A DNA stretch of 15,124 nt from Candidatus Stahliibacteriota bacterium (GCA_030613445.1 JAUWLY010000026.1:1-15124), one strand, 5' to 3'. Shown: positions 6,819 to 13,388, counted from the stretch's first letter. Translations and numbers: made by a program. Notes: generated by a model from the letters alone, not told the origin.

Positions 6819-7595
6819 CTATACTGAGGCACCTTTATCAACGAGCATAAAATAGTGACGTACTTTCCAAGCCTCACTGAGTAACTCATAATACCCATCA
6901 TAACCTTCTGGGTCAGGCTCGGCAAAAAACTCATATCTTACGAATTGCGTACCAAAGAACGAAGCAAAGTTCTGCACCGTAGAACCAGAACCATTTTCCT
7001 CAAAGCGGAATTGTGCAGACAAACCAATATTAGACGATGTGCTGATGTCAATTTCTCCCCATTCAGTAAGCGTGCTAACATCATACTCATATTGATAATA
7101 GGTCTCTTCCCAGTTCCATTTTAGCGAACCCGTGACATGTTCTATGTCTGGAATTGCTACTATAGTATGGAAGTATATCTGATTACGGGTTTCACCAATA
7201 AGCCAGACATCCATTTGCGTAGGGATACTATCTGGGCACAATGTATCCCAGGTATCAGGCGTGAACATTAGCAAAAAGAGCATTGTATCGATTCGCACAC
7301 CCATGCTATCCAAGGGGATCTTGATAAAAAATACATAATAGAGCGTATCCGCACCTTCAGGCAAATCGAGGTATGGATTTGGACCACTCCACCCAAAGGG
7401 CACTGTGGCTATACCTGCTCCTAAGCTCTGGTAGCCACTGTAGGCATCAACATTTGTCATCATTGTCAGCATATTTAGACCTTCAACTAAGTTTCCAGCT
7501 TCTTGCAATTCGGTTTGATCAGTCTCTTCACCACAACCCGTGAGACCGATCACAAATAGCAAAGCTATCCCCGATATTGAGAGTCTTTTGAACAT
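6819..7595 (-). CDS. lipoprotein of unknown function
   Basis: Not a recognised family. The 258-residue product has a lipoprotein signal peptide: positive FKR, a hydrophobic core, and lipobox LTGC with Cys21. A Glu/Asp/Gln-rich linker follows (EETDQTELQEAG). The mature part is rich in aromatic residues and in alternating hydrophobic/polar strands (YEYDVS, FVRYEFFAEPD), suggesting a beta-rich fold. No catalytic motif or repeat was seen. The ATG is preceded by AAGGAGG with good spacing. It is monocistronic, with its own promoter (7628-7655) and a shared terminator (6771-6802). The acidic residue after Cys21 is Gly-Glu rather than Asp, which says nothing firm about inner- or outer-membrane sorting. 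Stop codon TAG. Confidence 0.88.
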   Translation of the reverse strand: MFKRLSISGIALLFVIGLTGCGEETDQTELQEAGNLVEGLNMLTMMTNVDAYSGYQSLGAGIATVPFGWSGPNPYLDLPEGADTLYYVFFIKIPLDSMGVRIDTMLFLLMFTPDTWDTLCPDSIPTQMDVWLIGETRNQIYFHTIVAIPDIEHVTGSLKWNWEETYYQYEYDVSTLTEWGEIDISTSSNIGLSAQFRFEENGSGSTVQNFASFFGTQFVRYEFFAEPDPEGYDGYYELLSEAWKVRHYFMLVDKGASV

Positions 7596-7627
7596 TTTTC
7601 CTCCTTTTTATAGACTATAGATTAAAT

Positions 7628-7655
7628 ATTATAATAACATATTATACATTGTCAA
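7628..7655 (-). promoter_or_regulatory. perfect sigma70-type promoter for the lipoprotein gene
   Basis: On the minus strand TTGACA (7650-7655), a 16-bp spacer, then TATAAT (7628-7633). The predicted start is near 7621, so the leader is about 25 nt and contains GGAGG. Confidence 0.85.
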
Positions 7656-7836
7656 GGTGCTTGGACAAAAACTTGAAAACCTCTTCCCGAGTAAAGCAGT
7701 TATTCTCTCATTTACATTCGAGATTTTCAATAAGTAATTCAGTAATTGAGTTATTGGCGCCTTACGCCGTACACTCTTGTAGCTTGGTTCTTGGGATTTG
7801 TCCCGATTTATCATTTTGGATTATAATATATAGGAA

Positions 7837-7860
7837 AATCGTGGATCCCGCAAAGCGGGA
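7837..7860. repeat. dispersed hairpin repeat, copy 1
   Basis: The core is ggatcccgcaaagcggga: stem tcccgc (7846-7851) with gcggga (7855-7860) and loop aaa, preceded by gaaaatcgt. It matches the copy at 8617-8640 at nearly every base; the two loops differ by one base (aaa versus aca). Confidence 0.8.
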
Positions 7861-7908
7861 GAATTTGGCTCTTGCTGTTTTGTAGTCGCCCTATTTTCTA
7901 CTCTCCTG

Positions 7909-8002
7909 TGTCATCATCCGGCTTGACCGGATGATCCAGAAGTTTGGATTCCCTGGTCCCTTCGACATATAACTCAGGACTACAGCAAGCCAGGGAATGA
8001 CA
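7909..8002. repeat. TGTCAT...ATGACA element enclosing two hairpins
   Basis: The ends tgtcat (7909-7914) and atgaca (7997-8002) are complementary. Inside lie a hairpin catccgg-loop-ccggatg (7915-7933) and a second arm, tccctgg (7950-7956) with ccaggga (7990-7996), with a 33-nt loop. The whole folds as a three-way junction. The type recalls dispersed palindromes seen in Rickettsia and Legionella intergenic regions. Confidence 0.7.
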
Positions 8003-8189
8003 GAAGGAGAAGGTGAGGAAAAGCAAGATGTATCGGAGACAAGAGGTATGGCTGCTCTTTCGACAAAGCTCGAGACAGGTTCGCAGCGGTAGAGAGCCCT
8101 ACGGCGGTTTAGGCTACTTCGTAGCGGTTATGAGCGCTGCGCACGGTTCCTAGATTTCTAACGTTTTAAACGTTATTAACGACAAAAAA

Positions 8190-8238
8190 TGTAGTCGTCT
8201 GATTTATCAGACAATGCTCGATGAATCGAGCCACTACA
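8190..8238. repeat. TGTAGT...ACTACA element enclosing two hairpins
   Basis: The ends tgtagt (8190-8195) and actaca (8233-8238) are complementary. Inside are two perfect 6-bp hairpins: gtctga-ttta-tcagac (8197-8212) and gctcga-tgaa-tcgagc (8216-8231). All but a few of the 49 bases are paired, so this is a compact cloverleaf. It shares its architecture, but not its sequence, with the elements at 351-414 and 7909-8002. Confidence 0.8.
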
Positions 8239-8244
8239 ATTGAG

Positions 8245-8329
8245 TTCTCGACTTCGCCTCTCGATTTCACTCGAGACAGACTCGAACCGTAATTATCTTA
8301 TTCTTCGAGCGAGCAGAGCGAGTCGAGAA
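8245..8329. repeat. inverted repeat rich in TCGAG palindromes
   Basis: The outer arms ttctcgac (8245-8252) and gtcgagaa (8322-8329) pair perfectly. The interior holds further tcga/ctcgag palindromes and gcgagcagagcg. It follows the previous element directly and is probably another dispersed repeat. Confidence 0.55.
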
Positions 8330-8344
8330 GTCATCATAGAAAAA

Positions 8345-8381
8345 AATCTTAAATCTAAAATCTAAAATCTTAAATGTAAAT
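8345..8381. repeat. short tandem repeat aaatct
   Basis: About five imperfect copies of an 8-10-bp unit (aaatcta / aaatctt) form a simple-sequence tract just upstream of the promoter at 8393. Confidence 0.75.
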
Positions 8382-8392
8382 GCTTTTAGCCC

Positions 8393-8420
8393 TTGACAAT
8401 TCAGGGTTTCTTAGTATAAT
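8393..8420 (+). promoter_or_regulatory. perfect sigma70-type promoter of the 8427-8587 RNA
   Basis: TTGACA (8393-8398), a 16-bp spacer, then TATAAT (8415-8420). The predicted start is near 8427. The first possible gene-sized frame downstream is the ABC ATPase at 8882. Confidence 0.85.
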
Positions 8421-8472
8421 GATACACTATGAGAACATCAATGAAAATAATTAGAAAAGGAGCGTGGGGATA

Positions 8473-8529
8473 ATGCTGTTCTTTATTTCTAATGACTTTT
8501 CTATTAACCAGGAGGTGAAGTCCACCTGA
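8473..8529 (+). CDS. possible 18-residue leader peptide
   Basis: ATG (8473) to TGA (8527-8529) encodes MLFFISNDFSINQEVKST. AAGGAG (8457-8462) lies ten bases upstream. It starts in a TAATG overlap with an even smaller frame (8429-8473, 14 codons, starting almost at the predicted 5' end). The stop falls right after segment 2 of the attenuator-like structure, where a leader peptide stop would be expected. Three of the first nine residues are Phe. Only position and overlap support this call; chance frames of this size are common. Confidence 0.25.
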   Translation: MLFFISNDFSINQEVKST

Positions 8530-8555
8530 GCTTTAGATATTTGTATGGTATAATG

Positions 8556-8587
8556 CGCCGTGGGCTTTGTCCACGGCGTTTTTTTTT
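8556..8587 (+). terminator. rho-independent terminator of the small RNA
   Basis: An 8-bp perfect stem, cgccgtgg (8556-8563) with ccacggcg (8571-8578), extends by G-T pairs. Nine Ts follow immediately (8579-8587). Confidence 0.92.
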
Positions 8588-8616
8588 GCGCTACGCGCTC
8601 GATTACGGTGATAGAA

Positions 8617-8640
8617 AATCGAGGATCCCGCACAGCGGGA
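8617..8640. repeat. dispersed hairpin repeat, copy 2
   Basis: The core is ggatcccgcacagcggga: stem tcccgc (8626-8631) with gcggga (8635-8640), preceded by gaaaatcga. It is the second copy of the repeat at 7837-7860, in the same orientation, 780 bp away. Confidence 0.8.
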
Positions 8641-8880
8641 CAGAGATAAAAAATAGAAGGCAGAAGATGGCATGAAAAGGGAGAATATGGTCATTAAAGG
8701 CAATAAATGAAGAAGGTCAAAGGTCAATTGAAGCCTCAATGTCTAATGTCAAATTTTGGATTTTGTTATTTGGGCTTTGGCATTGATTTGTCATTTGGAT
8801 CTTGGAATTTGTCATTATATCTGTAGCCTCTCTTTACACCCTCTCTGCGCCTTCTTTTAGCCCTCTAAAGGAGGAGGTTT
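8641..8880. other. non-coding spacer upstream of the ABC exporter
   Basis: Low-complexity sequence built of loosely repeated words (aatgtcaa, tttggat, atttgtcat twice between 8785 and 8815). No promoter with TTGACA/TATAAT was seen. The last bases carry AAAGGAGGAGG, the ribosome site of the next gene. Confidence 0.5.
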
Positions 8881-8881
8881 T

Positions 8882-9649
8882 ATGAAAGAAGCTGTTAAAT
8901 GTGAAGGTTTGAGCAAAACCTTTAAAAGGAAAGAAAAGGTAGTTGCCCTTGATAATGTTTCGTTCACGATCCCAAAGAACGAAGTCTTCGGGATCGTGGG
9001 ACCAAATGGTTCAGGCAAGAGCACCTTGATTCGAATTCTATCGACATTGCTAATCCCGGATAATGGCTATGCGCAGATCTTTGGTCATGATGTAGTGCGC
9101 GAGTACAGTAAGGTACGACCTTTGATAAATAGGGTAAGTGTTGATGCGGCATTCTTCAAAGGGATTTCAGCATGGGAAAATCTACGCTACGCAGGGAGAC
9201 TCTATGGTTTGGGCAGCAAAGAAACCAAACAAAAGACGCTTGATATCTTAGGACAGCTCGGTTTTGACGAGAAGCGATACTATGAGCCACTTGAGAATTT
9301 ATCACGTGGCATGCAGCAAAAGATTGCGATTGCGCGAGCGTTTTTTACCGCGCCTATGCTCTTGCTCCTTGATGAGCCAACAACTGGTCTGGACCCGCGT
9401 TCGAAAATGGAGGTCCAGGAGTTCGTTCATAGAGCAATGGACAGCAATGGTTTGACTATTGTTCTTACGACGCATGATATGAAAGAGGCTGAATCTTTGT
9501 GCGACCGCGTTGCAATAATCATCAAGGGTCGATTTGTTGCACTCGAAAAACCATCGACCTTATTGAAAAAATCGGGTAAATCAAATCTTGAGGAGGTTTT
9601 TATTGACATAACAGGTAAGGAATGGAAGGAGATAGAGTATGAATCTTAA
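8882..9649 (+). CDS. ABC-2 type exporter ATP-binding protein
   Basis: This ATPase energises export by the permease encoded next to it; the substrate is unknown. The 255-residue product has Walker A GPNGSGKST (40-48), signature LSRGMQQK (140-147), Walker B LLLLDEPTTGLD (160-171) and the H-loop His in TTHD (H199). The Q-loop region reads NRVSVDAAFFKGISAWENL: no Gln stands at the usual place, where Val/Asp is seen. Related ABC-2 ATPases with V(D/E)AAFFK are known to me, so this is probably a subfamily trait. It has a strong AGGAGG ribosome site and an 11-bp overlap with the permease gene. No clear promoter lies directly upstream; readthrough from the RNA at 8427-8587 is possible. Confidence 0.95.
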   Translation: MKEAVKCEGLSKTFKRKEKVVALDNVSFTIPKNEVFGIVGPNGSGKSTLIRILSTLLIPDNGYAQIFGHDVVREYSKVRPLINRVSVDAAFFKGISAWENLRYAGRLYGLGSKETKQKTLDILGQLGFDEKRYYEPLENLSRGMQQKIAIARAFFTAPMLLLLDEPTTGLDPRSKMEVQEFVHRAMDSNGLTIVLTTHDMKEAESLCDRVAIIIKGRFVALEKPSTLLKKSGKSNLEEVFIDITGKEWKEIEYES

Positions 9650-10433
9650 AGCACAAGCTTATGGTTCGATCGCCTTTATCGAAAGAAATTTCGCTCTGAT
9701 AAAGCGTTATATCGGTTGGGAAGTCGTTTTCTTAACCTATAATATCGTTAACGCTTTGGCGATCGGTTTGATCGGTGCACGCATGGGTAAGGATATGGTC
9801 TTGTACCTTGTTGTTGGTGCTATGGTTTGGGGTTTTCTTTCGATCCTATTCCACGAAATATCAGAGTCAATAGCCTGGGAACGATGGGAAGGTACGATTG
9901 AGTACACGTTTATGGCCCCGATTAATCGGTTCACGCATCTTATCGGCAATTGTCTTCATGCAGTAACCTATGGAGTCATTAGAAGTACACTCATCCTTGT
10001 GTTGGTGGTTCTGTTCTTTGGCATTTCATTAAAAGGCGCTAATCTGCCGGCCCTTGTGATCATCCTTATCGTCTCTGGTCTATCCTTTGTTGGGCTTGGT
10101 CTAATTGCTGCAGTACTGCCATTATTGTCTACTGAAAAAGGTGCTTATGCTACCCATATTTTCGAAGCGGTGCTTCTGCTCGTCTCAGGCGTGTATTATG
10201 AAATTGAGGTTTTGCCGGTTTGGATCCGACCTTTGAGTTATATTTCACCGGCGACTTATACCCTGAGAGCGATGCGGGCAGCTTTGCTCCAGGGAACTGG
10301 GTTGGGCGAATTACTGCCGACTATTGTTTTGCTATTGGTTACGGGGAGCATTCTTATTCCTCTGGGCATCATTGTTTTCCGGCAAGCTGAGTTTTATGCC
10401 AAGAAAACAGGTAAGCTTAAGCGCTCCGGGTAG
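9639..10433 (+). CDS. ABC-2 type exporter permease
   Basis: The membrane partner of the preceding ATPase. The 264-residue product starts with an amphipathic N-terminal region and has about six hydrophobic segments (about 26-46, 55-75, 105-127, 135-160, 170-190, 228-250). The stretch SGVYYEIEVLPVWIRPLSYISPATYTLRAMRAALL (contains P.W.RPLSYISPATY) is typical of the C-terminal half of DrrB/NodJ-like permeases. The start lies in the end of the ATPase gene, with AGGAGAT upstream. DrrAB-like systems export lipids, polyketides, polysaccharides or bacteriocins; the substrate here cannot be told. Only 33 bp separate it from the convergent gene at 10467, with no obvious terminator. Stop codon TAG. Confidence 0.93.
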   Translation: MNLKAQAYGSIAFIERNFALIKRYIGWEVVFLTYNIVNALAIGLIGARMGKDMVLYLVVGAMVWGFLSILFHEISESIAWERWEGTIEYTFMAPINRFTHLIGNCLHAVTYGVIRSTLILVLVVLFFGISLKGANLPALVIILIVSGLSFVGLGLIAAVLPLLSTEKGAYATHIFEAVLLLVSGVYYEIEVLPVWIRPLSYISPATYTLRAMRAALLQGTGLGELLPTIVLLLVTGSILIPLGIIVFRQAEFYAKKTGKLKRSG

Positions 10434-10466
10434 GAATTTCACTGGATAGCAACAATCCTGCAGAGC

Positions 10467-12020
10467 TTACTCGGTTTTTATAATCTTTATCGTACGCTCA
10501 GTATCTTCACTTCTAGCCTTTACCAAATAAACACCGGGCGGACAATTCAAGCCTTGATTGTCTGCACCAGACCAGGAAATATTAGCAGGCAGTAAGGGAT
10601 AGGCAGTAGGCAGGGAGAATTCCTTAACTAATTTTCCTGTTACATCGTAGATTTTCAACTCTATGCACTTTACACTTTGTCCTATATGGAAATTTATCCC
10701 TGTTTTCTTGCTGAAGGGGTTGGGCGTAGCACTAAGCATCATTTTATTTCCGTTATTATTATGCGTTTCCCAGATGCCCGGGATAAAACGATTTGTTTTA
10801 TAGTATATTTCTTCCTGGCCTGTACCGTCTCTTTGATCCCACCAGAAAAGCTGGACAAAATCGCTCGGATCGAGACAAATTTGGGGGTCGAGTCGAATAT
10901 CAGGGTAATTGAAAGTCAACTGCACATTGGGTTCCCACTGACCAGCTTGCTTATTATAGTATTTGTACATTATTTCGATATGCCCGGATATTGATTCATG
11001 AAATGTCAAATGAACATCTGAATTGAGTTGGCTTACTGCGATATCAATATGGGGTACTGCCATCTGCGAAGGGAATACTGTTTCCGGGCCCCAAGTTAGA
11101 TTAGCTGAATCCCAAATCAAATAATGGATTTTTTCGCTGAGAGATTGTCCACCGCCATAGACAAGATGGATATCACTGAGTGTGTCAGCAGCTAAACGTG
11201 GATAAACACTGGGGAAGCCATTATTGGTTACTGGCTGAGATGGAGACCAGGTGTCGTTTTGATAATATCGGTGAAATAACTCAGGGATGCCGCTTTGATA
11301 ATCCTGGAACACACAGTGAATTGTATTATCTGGGGCAACTGCAACACCGTAATAGCCGTTTGGTTCATCGCTCAGATCAGTTACCGGCATTTTTGCACTC
11401 CAGCCGGTACCATCATTGGTCGCAAACCAAATCGTCCTTGGTGTATTATTCTCATTGAGCCAGAAGGCGTACACGACATCACTTGTATCACATAATACTT
11501 TGGGTCGCCCAGCCAGGCCTATGGAATCACTCTGGGTGATTCTTTCCTCATCCTCCCACATACCAAGTGAATCATTATATTTTCTATATCCTAAATCATA
11601 GAGTGCCCCAGAAGCTCCGAACCAACGCAAAAACACAACGTGAACATTATTTTTCTTATCGACCGCTATCCAGGGAGAATTATGGGCGGTGTCGAGGTTT
11701 GAAATCGCGAATAAGCTGCTCCAGATTGTGTCAATCCTTACGCGGTAATGAATTTCATCACGCCCATTGAGCCGGCGGTTATCTTTCCAGACAACATGTA
11801 TCCTGCCCAACGCATCAGCAACGCCTCTTGGCGTGATTGATTCTTTGGCATCATTTAGGCTCAATAACTCATCATCTCGCCAGCCAGCTGGCGTATCAAT
11901 CGGACAGGTCAAGATGGAAATCTCTGGGTCTATTTGGATGTCGATATTGCCGAATTCATCAATATCGCCCCATGCAAAAACAGCTAAAAAGACTGTCAAA
12001 GGAATAAATAATCTTATCAT
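10467..12020 (-). CDS. exported seven-repeat beta-propeller protein with FlgD/Por-like C-terminal domain
   Basis: The 517-residue product starts with a signal peptide (MIRLFIPLTVFLAVFAWG). I count seven repeats between about 66 and 427 with the pattern (D).nn.HvvW.d......IyYr.: examples are GRIHVVWKDNR, NNVHVVFLRW, NTIHCVFQDY, SDIHLVYGGG and SDVHLTFHES. This resembles BNR/sialidase-like propellers, though no SxDxGxTW Asp-box was seen, so enzymatic activity is not implied. The end (about 428-517) is a sorting-type domain: ATPNPFSKKTGINFHI, KIYDVTGKLVKEF and PPGVYLVKARS. Such domains serve type IX secretion in Bacteroidetes and are common in WOR-3 and related phyla. Good GGGAGG site before the ATG; own promoter at 12092-12119. 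A likely role is surface recognition. Confidence 0.85.
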   Translation of the reverse strand: MIRLFIPLTVFLAVFAWGDIDEFGNIDIQIDPEISILTCPIDTPAGWRDDELLSLNDAKESITPRGVADALGRIHVVWKDNRRLNGRDEIHYRVRIDTIWSSLFAISNLDTAHNSPWIAVDKKNNVHVVFLRWFGASGALYDLGYRKYNDSLGMWEDEERITQSDSIGLAGRPKVLCDTSDVVYAFWLNENNTPRTIWFATNDGTGWSAKMPVTDLSDEPNGYYGVAVAPDNTIHCVFQDYQSGIPELFHRYYQNDTWSPSQPVTNNGFPSVYPRLAADTLSDIHLVYGGGQSLSEKIHYLIWDSANLTWGPETVFPSQMAVPHIDIAVSQLNSDVHLTFHESISGHIEIMYKYYNKQAGQWEPNVQLTFNYPDIRLDPQICLDPSDFVQLFWWDQRDGTGQEEIYYKTNRFIPGIWETHNNNGNKMMLSATPNPFSKKTGINFHIGQSVKCIELKIYDVTGKLVKEFSLPTAYPLLPANISWSGADNQGLNCPPGVYLVKARSEDTERTIKIIKTE

Positions 12021-12047
12021 GTAACCTCCCCTTCTTAGAAAGCTAGA

Positions 12048-12083
12048 AGAAGGCGCAGAAAGGCATGCCTTGTTCTGCCTTCT
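12048..12083 (-). promoter_or_regulatory. 5'-leader hairpin of the 10467-12020 mRNA
   Basis: Read on the minus strand, AGAAGGCAGAA pairs with TTCTGCGCCTTCT (one bulge), and the inside closes further as AAGGC-AT-GCCTT. It begins within a few bases of the predicted transcription start (near 12085) and ends 27 bases before the start codon, leaving the GGGAGG site free. It may protect the 5' end of the mRNA. Confidence 0.6.
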
Positions 12084-12091
12084 ATTAATTT

Positions 12092-12119
12092 ATTATACTG
12101 AAGTGAAGAAAATTGTCAA
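12092..12119 (-). promoter_or_regulatory. perfect sigma70-type promoter for the propeller gene
   Basis: On the minus strand TTGACA (12114-12119), a 16-bp spacer ending CTTCAG, then TATAAT (12092-12097). It lies just past the stop of the upstream gene (12150), so the two genes are transcribed separately or overlap by readthrough. Confidence 0.85.
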
Positions 12120-12149
12120 CCAGTGCCGTTTCAAATGTATTATATAACG

Positions 12150-13364
12150 CTATTTCAGTAGAACCAATTTTCTTGTATAGGTCTGTCCGTCAATATTGAG
12201 CGTGCAATAGTAAATACCATGGGGCAATTCTTGGTATTTGTTATCCGTACCATCCCAGGTAATCTGGTTAGATAGTCTTATAGTCGGATAGTCCCATTGT
12301 CTAACTAATCTTCCTGTACTGTCAAAGATTTTTAAATTAGCATTACTGTTATCTGTTATCCGCCATCTGATGTCTATTTTGCCTTTAAATGGATTCGGAT
12401 AGATGATTTCGAATAATGGTTGTTTGAGTAAAGAGAATGAATCGACACTGAATATTTGGATAAATCGCGGTGGTTCATATGGTTTGAATGCAACGAGGGT
12501 TGAATTTGGTACTGCTGCCCAGAATGTACTGAACGTATCTAAGGGTGTTGAAGCGACAATCCAGAAGTCAGAATCACTTACATTTGGATACAAGTAGAGC
12601 AATCCTTCATCAGCTACTGATTTATTATAATGGAGCGCCCACATGGTCGTACCATCAGACATTACAAAATTGAACTTCGCTTCACTTGAGCCGATCGCTG
12701 AATCAAGTTTAGTTATTGCTATTCTTAAACATTCTTCAATCGTTGAATCAAGATACGTGTCGATGATCTCCATAATATAGATTGCATAAAGATCAGAATC
12801 AAGGTAAATGGGTTCATAGTCAGGCGGATTAAGCTCCAGGTAATTCGGGTTTATTGTTATGATGAGATTGACGAGTTGCTTGATAGGTAGCGTCCCATTA
12901 TGGGCAAGAAACACTTGTAGATTTCGGTGCAAGGAATTCCTAAAAAAAGGATGCGGGTTAGGTATGCCGCCATGGGGTCCGCTTGTACCGCTGCGCACAT
13001 GGGCGACGCCGCAGTGCTCAGCATATTTTATCATATTTTCAACCGCGGTGGTGTACCTGGGATCGATCTGTGCGGCTGGTCCGCCGCGCGTAATTACTGC
13101 CAATAGCTCCTGGGTGTCAGGGGATTGGAAGTAGCCGATGCCCCAACCGTCGGGATTGTTTATCCCCAATGCTCTCAGTGAATCAAGGTGTGTCCTTATG
13201 GTATCAGCCAACGTGCTGGGTAGTTCGGAAAAAATGATCCCCCAGAAACGACAATTGTGCACATTGGACTTTTGTCTGGGGAAAGATCCATTAACAAAAT
13301 ATGCAAGTATTATCAGGGAAACAATGACTGTGAAAATATAGACTAATTGGCGAAATTTTACCAT
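12150..13364 (-). CDS. exported class II glutamine-amidotransferase-like Ntn hydrolase with FlgD/Por-like C-terminal domain
   Basis: The 404-residue product has an N-terminal hydrophobic segment (about 8-25) ending VNG, a short basic stretch, then a GATase_4/YafJ-type domain. Its signatures are CRFWGI (Cys38), NPDGWGIGYF (70-79), AHVRSGTSG (121-129), NPHPFF (136-141), AHNGTL (154-159) and LDSDLYAIYI (188-197). In this family the Cys must be the free N-terminus, so cleavage between Asn37 and Cys38 is predicted. Cytosolic relatives (YafJ, DUG3, EgtC) hydrolyse glutamine or gamma-glutamyl amides. The end (about 320-404) is a sorting domain: IYPNPFKGKIDIRW, KIFDSTGRLVRQW and PHGIYYCTLN. Export and surface attachment are inferred. 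The ribosome site AAAGGAG lies rather far upstream (about 13 bases). Stop codon TAG. Confidence 0.85.
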   Translation of the reverse strand: MVKFRQLVYIFTVIVSLIILAYFVNGSFPRQKSNVHNCRFWGIIFSELPSTLADTIRTHLDSLRALGINNPDGWGIGYFQSPDTQELLAVITRGGPAAQIDPRYTTAVENMIKYAEHCGVAHVRSGTSGPHGGIPNPHPFFRNSLHRNLQVFLAHNGTLPIKQLVNLIITINPNYLELNPPDYEPIYLDSDLYAIYIMEIIDTYLDSTIEECLRIAITKLDSAIGSSEAKFNFVMSDGTTMWALHYNKSVADEGLLYLYPNVSDSDFWIVASTPLDTFSTFWAAVPNSTLVAFKPYEPPRFIQIFSVDSFSLLKQPLFEIIYPNPFKGKIDIRWRITDNSNANLKIFDSTGRLVRQWDYPTIRLSNQITWDGTDNKYQELPHGIYYCTLNIDGQTYTRKLVLLK

Positions 13365-13388
13365 ACTATAAACACTCTCCTTTAATTA

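Larger units (their letters stand above)
7656..8392. other. 737-bp intergenic region of decayed palindromic repeats
   Basis: No open frame here has codon structure, a ribosome site or a recognisable product. The region is a patchwork of hairpins: gggatttgtccc near 7795, copies of the elements listed separately, and at 8090-8155 three short segments that each end in cggtt around small stems such as ctacttcgtag. It looks like an accumulation of several non-autonomous repeat families. No transposase remnant was seen. Confidence 0.6.
8427..8587 (+). ncRNA. small terminated transcript, attenuator-like leader or sRNA
   Basis: A perfect promoter and a strong terminator define a transcript of about 160 nt with no frame over 18 codons. 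Four segments can pair in mutually exclusive ways: 1 = cgtggg (8463-8468), 2 = gtccac (8520-8525), 3 = cgtggg (8559-8564), 4 = gtccac (8569-8574). 3:4 is the terminator; 2:3 would be an antiterminator; 1:2 would free the terminator. Segment 2 also lies in a local hairpin, aggtg-aagtc-cacct (8513-8527). This is the logic of a classical attenuator. Regulation of the ABC exporter 295 bp downstream, which lacks a clear promoter, is possible; a stand-alone sRNA is the alternative. It has no recognised match to 6S RNA, SRP RNA, tmRNA or RNase P. Confidence 0.6.

Noticed and set aside
7649..7885. 78-codon plus-strand frame in the repeat region
   Set aside because: It has no ribosome site, overlaps the lipoprotein promoter and a palindromic repeat, and has no protein-like pattern.
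8427..8587. 6S RNA, SRP RNA, T-box or a known riboswitch
   Set aside because: I could not find the SRP GNAR-type loop, the T-box AGGGUGG..., a long near-complete 6S duplex, or a riboswitch core that I know; left as unclassified.
8451..8739. Minus-strand frames across the small RNA
   Set aside because: They run antisense through a clear promoter and terminator and lack a ribosome site.
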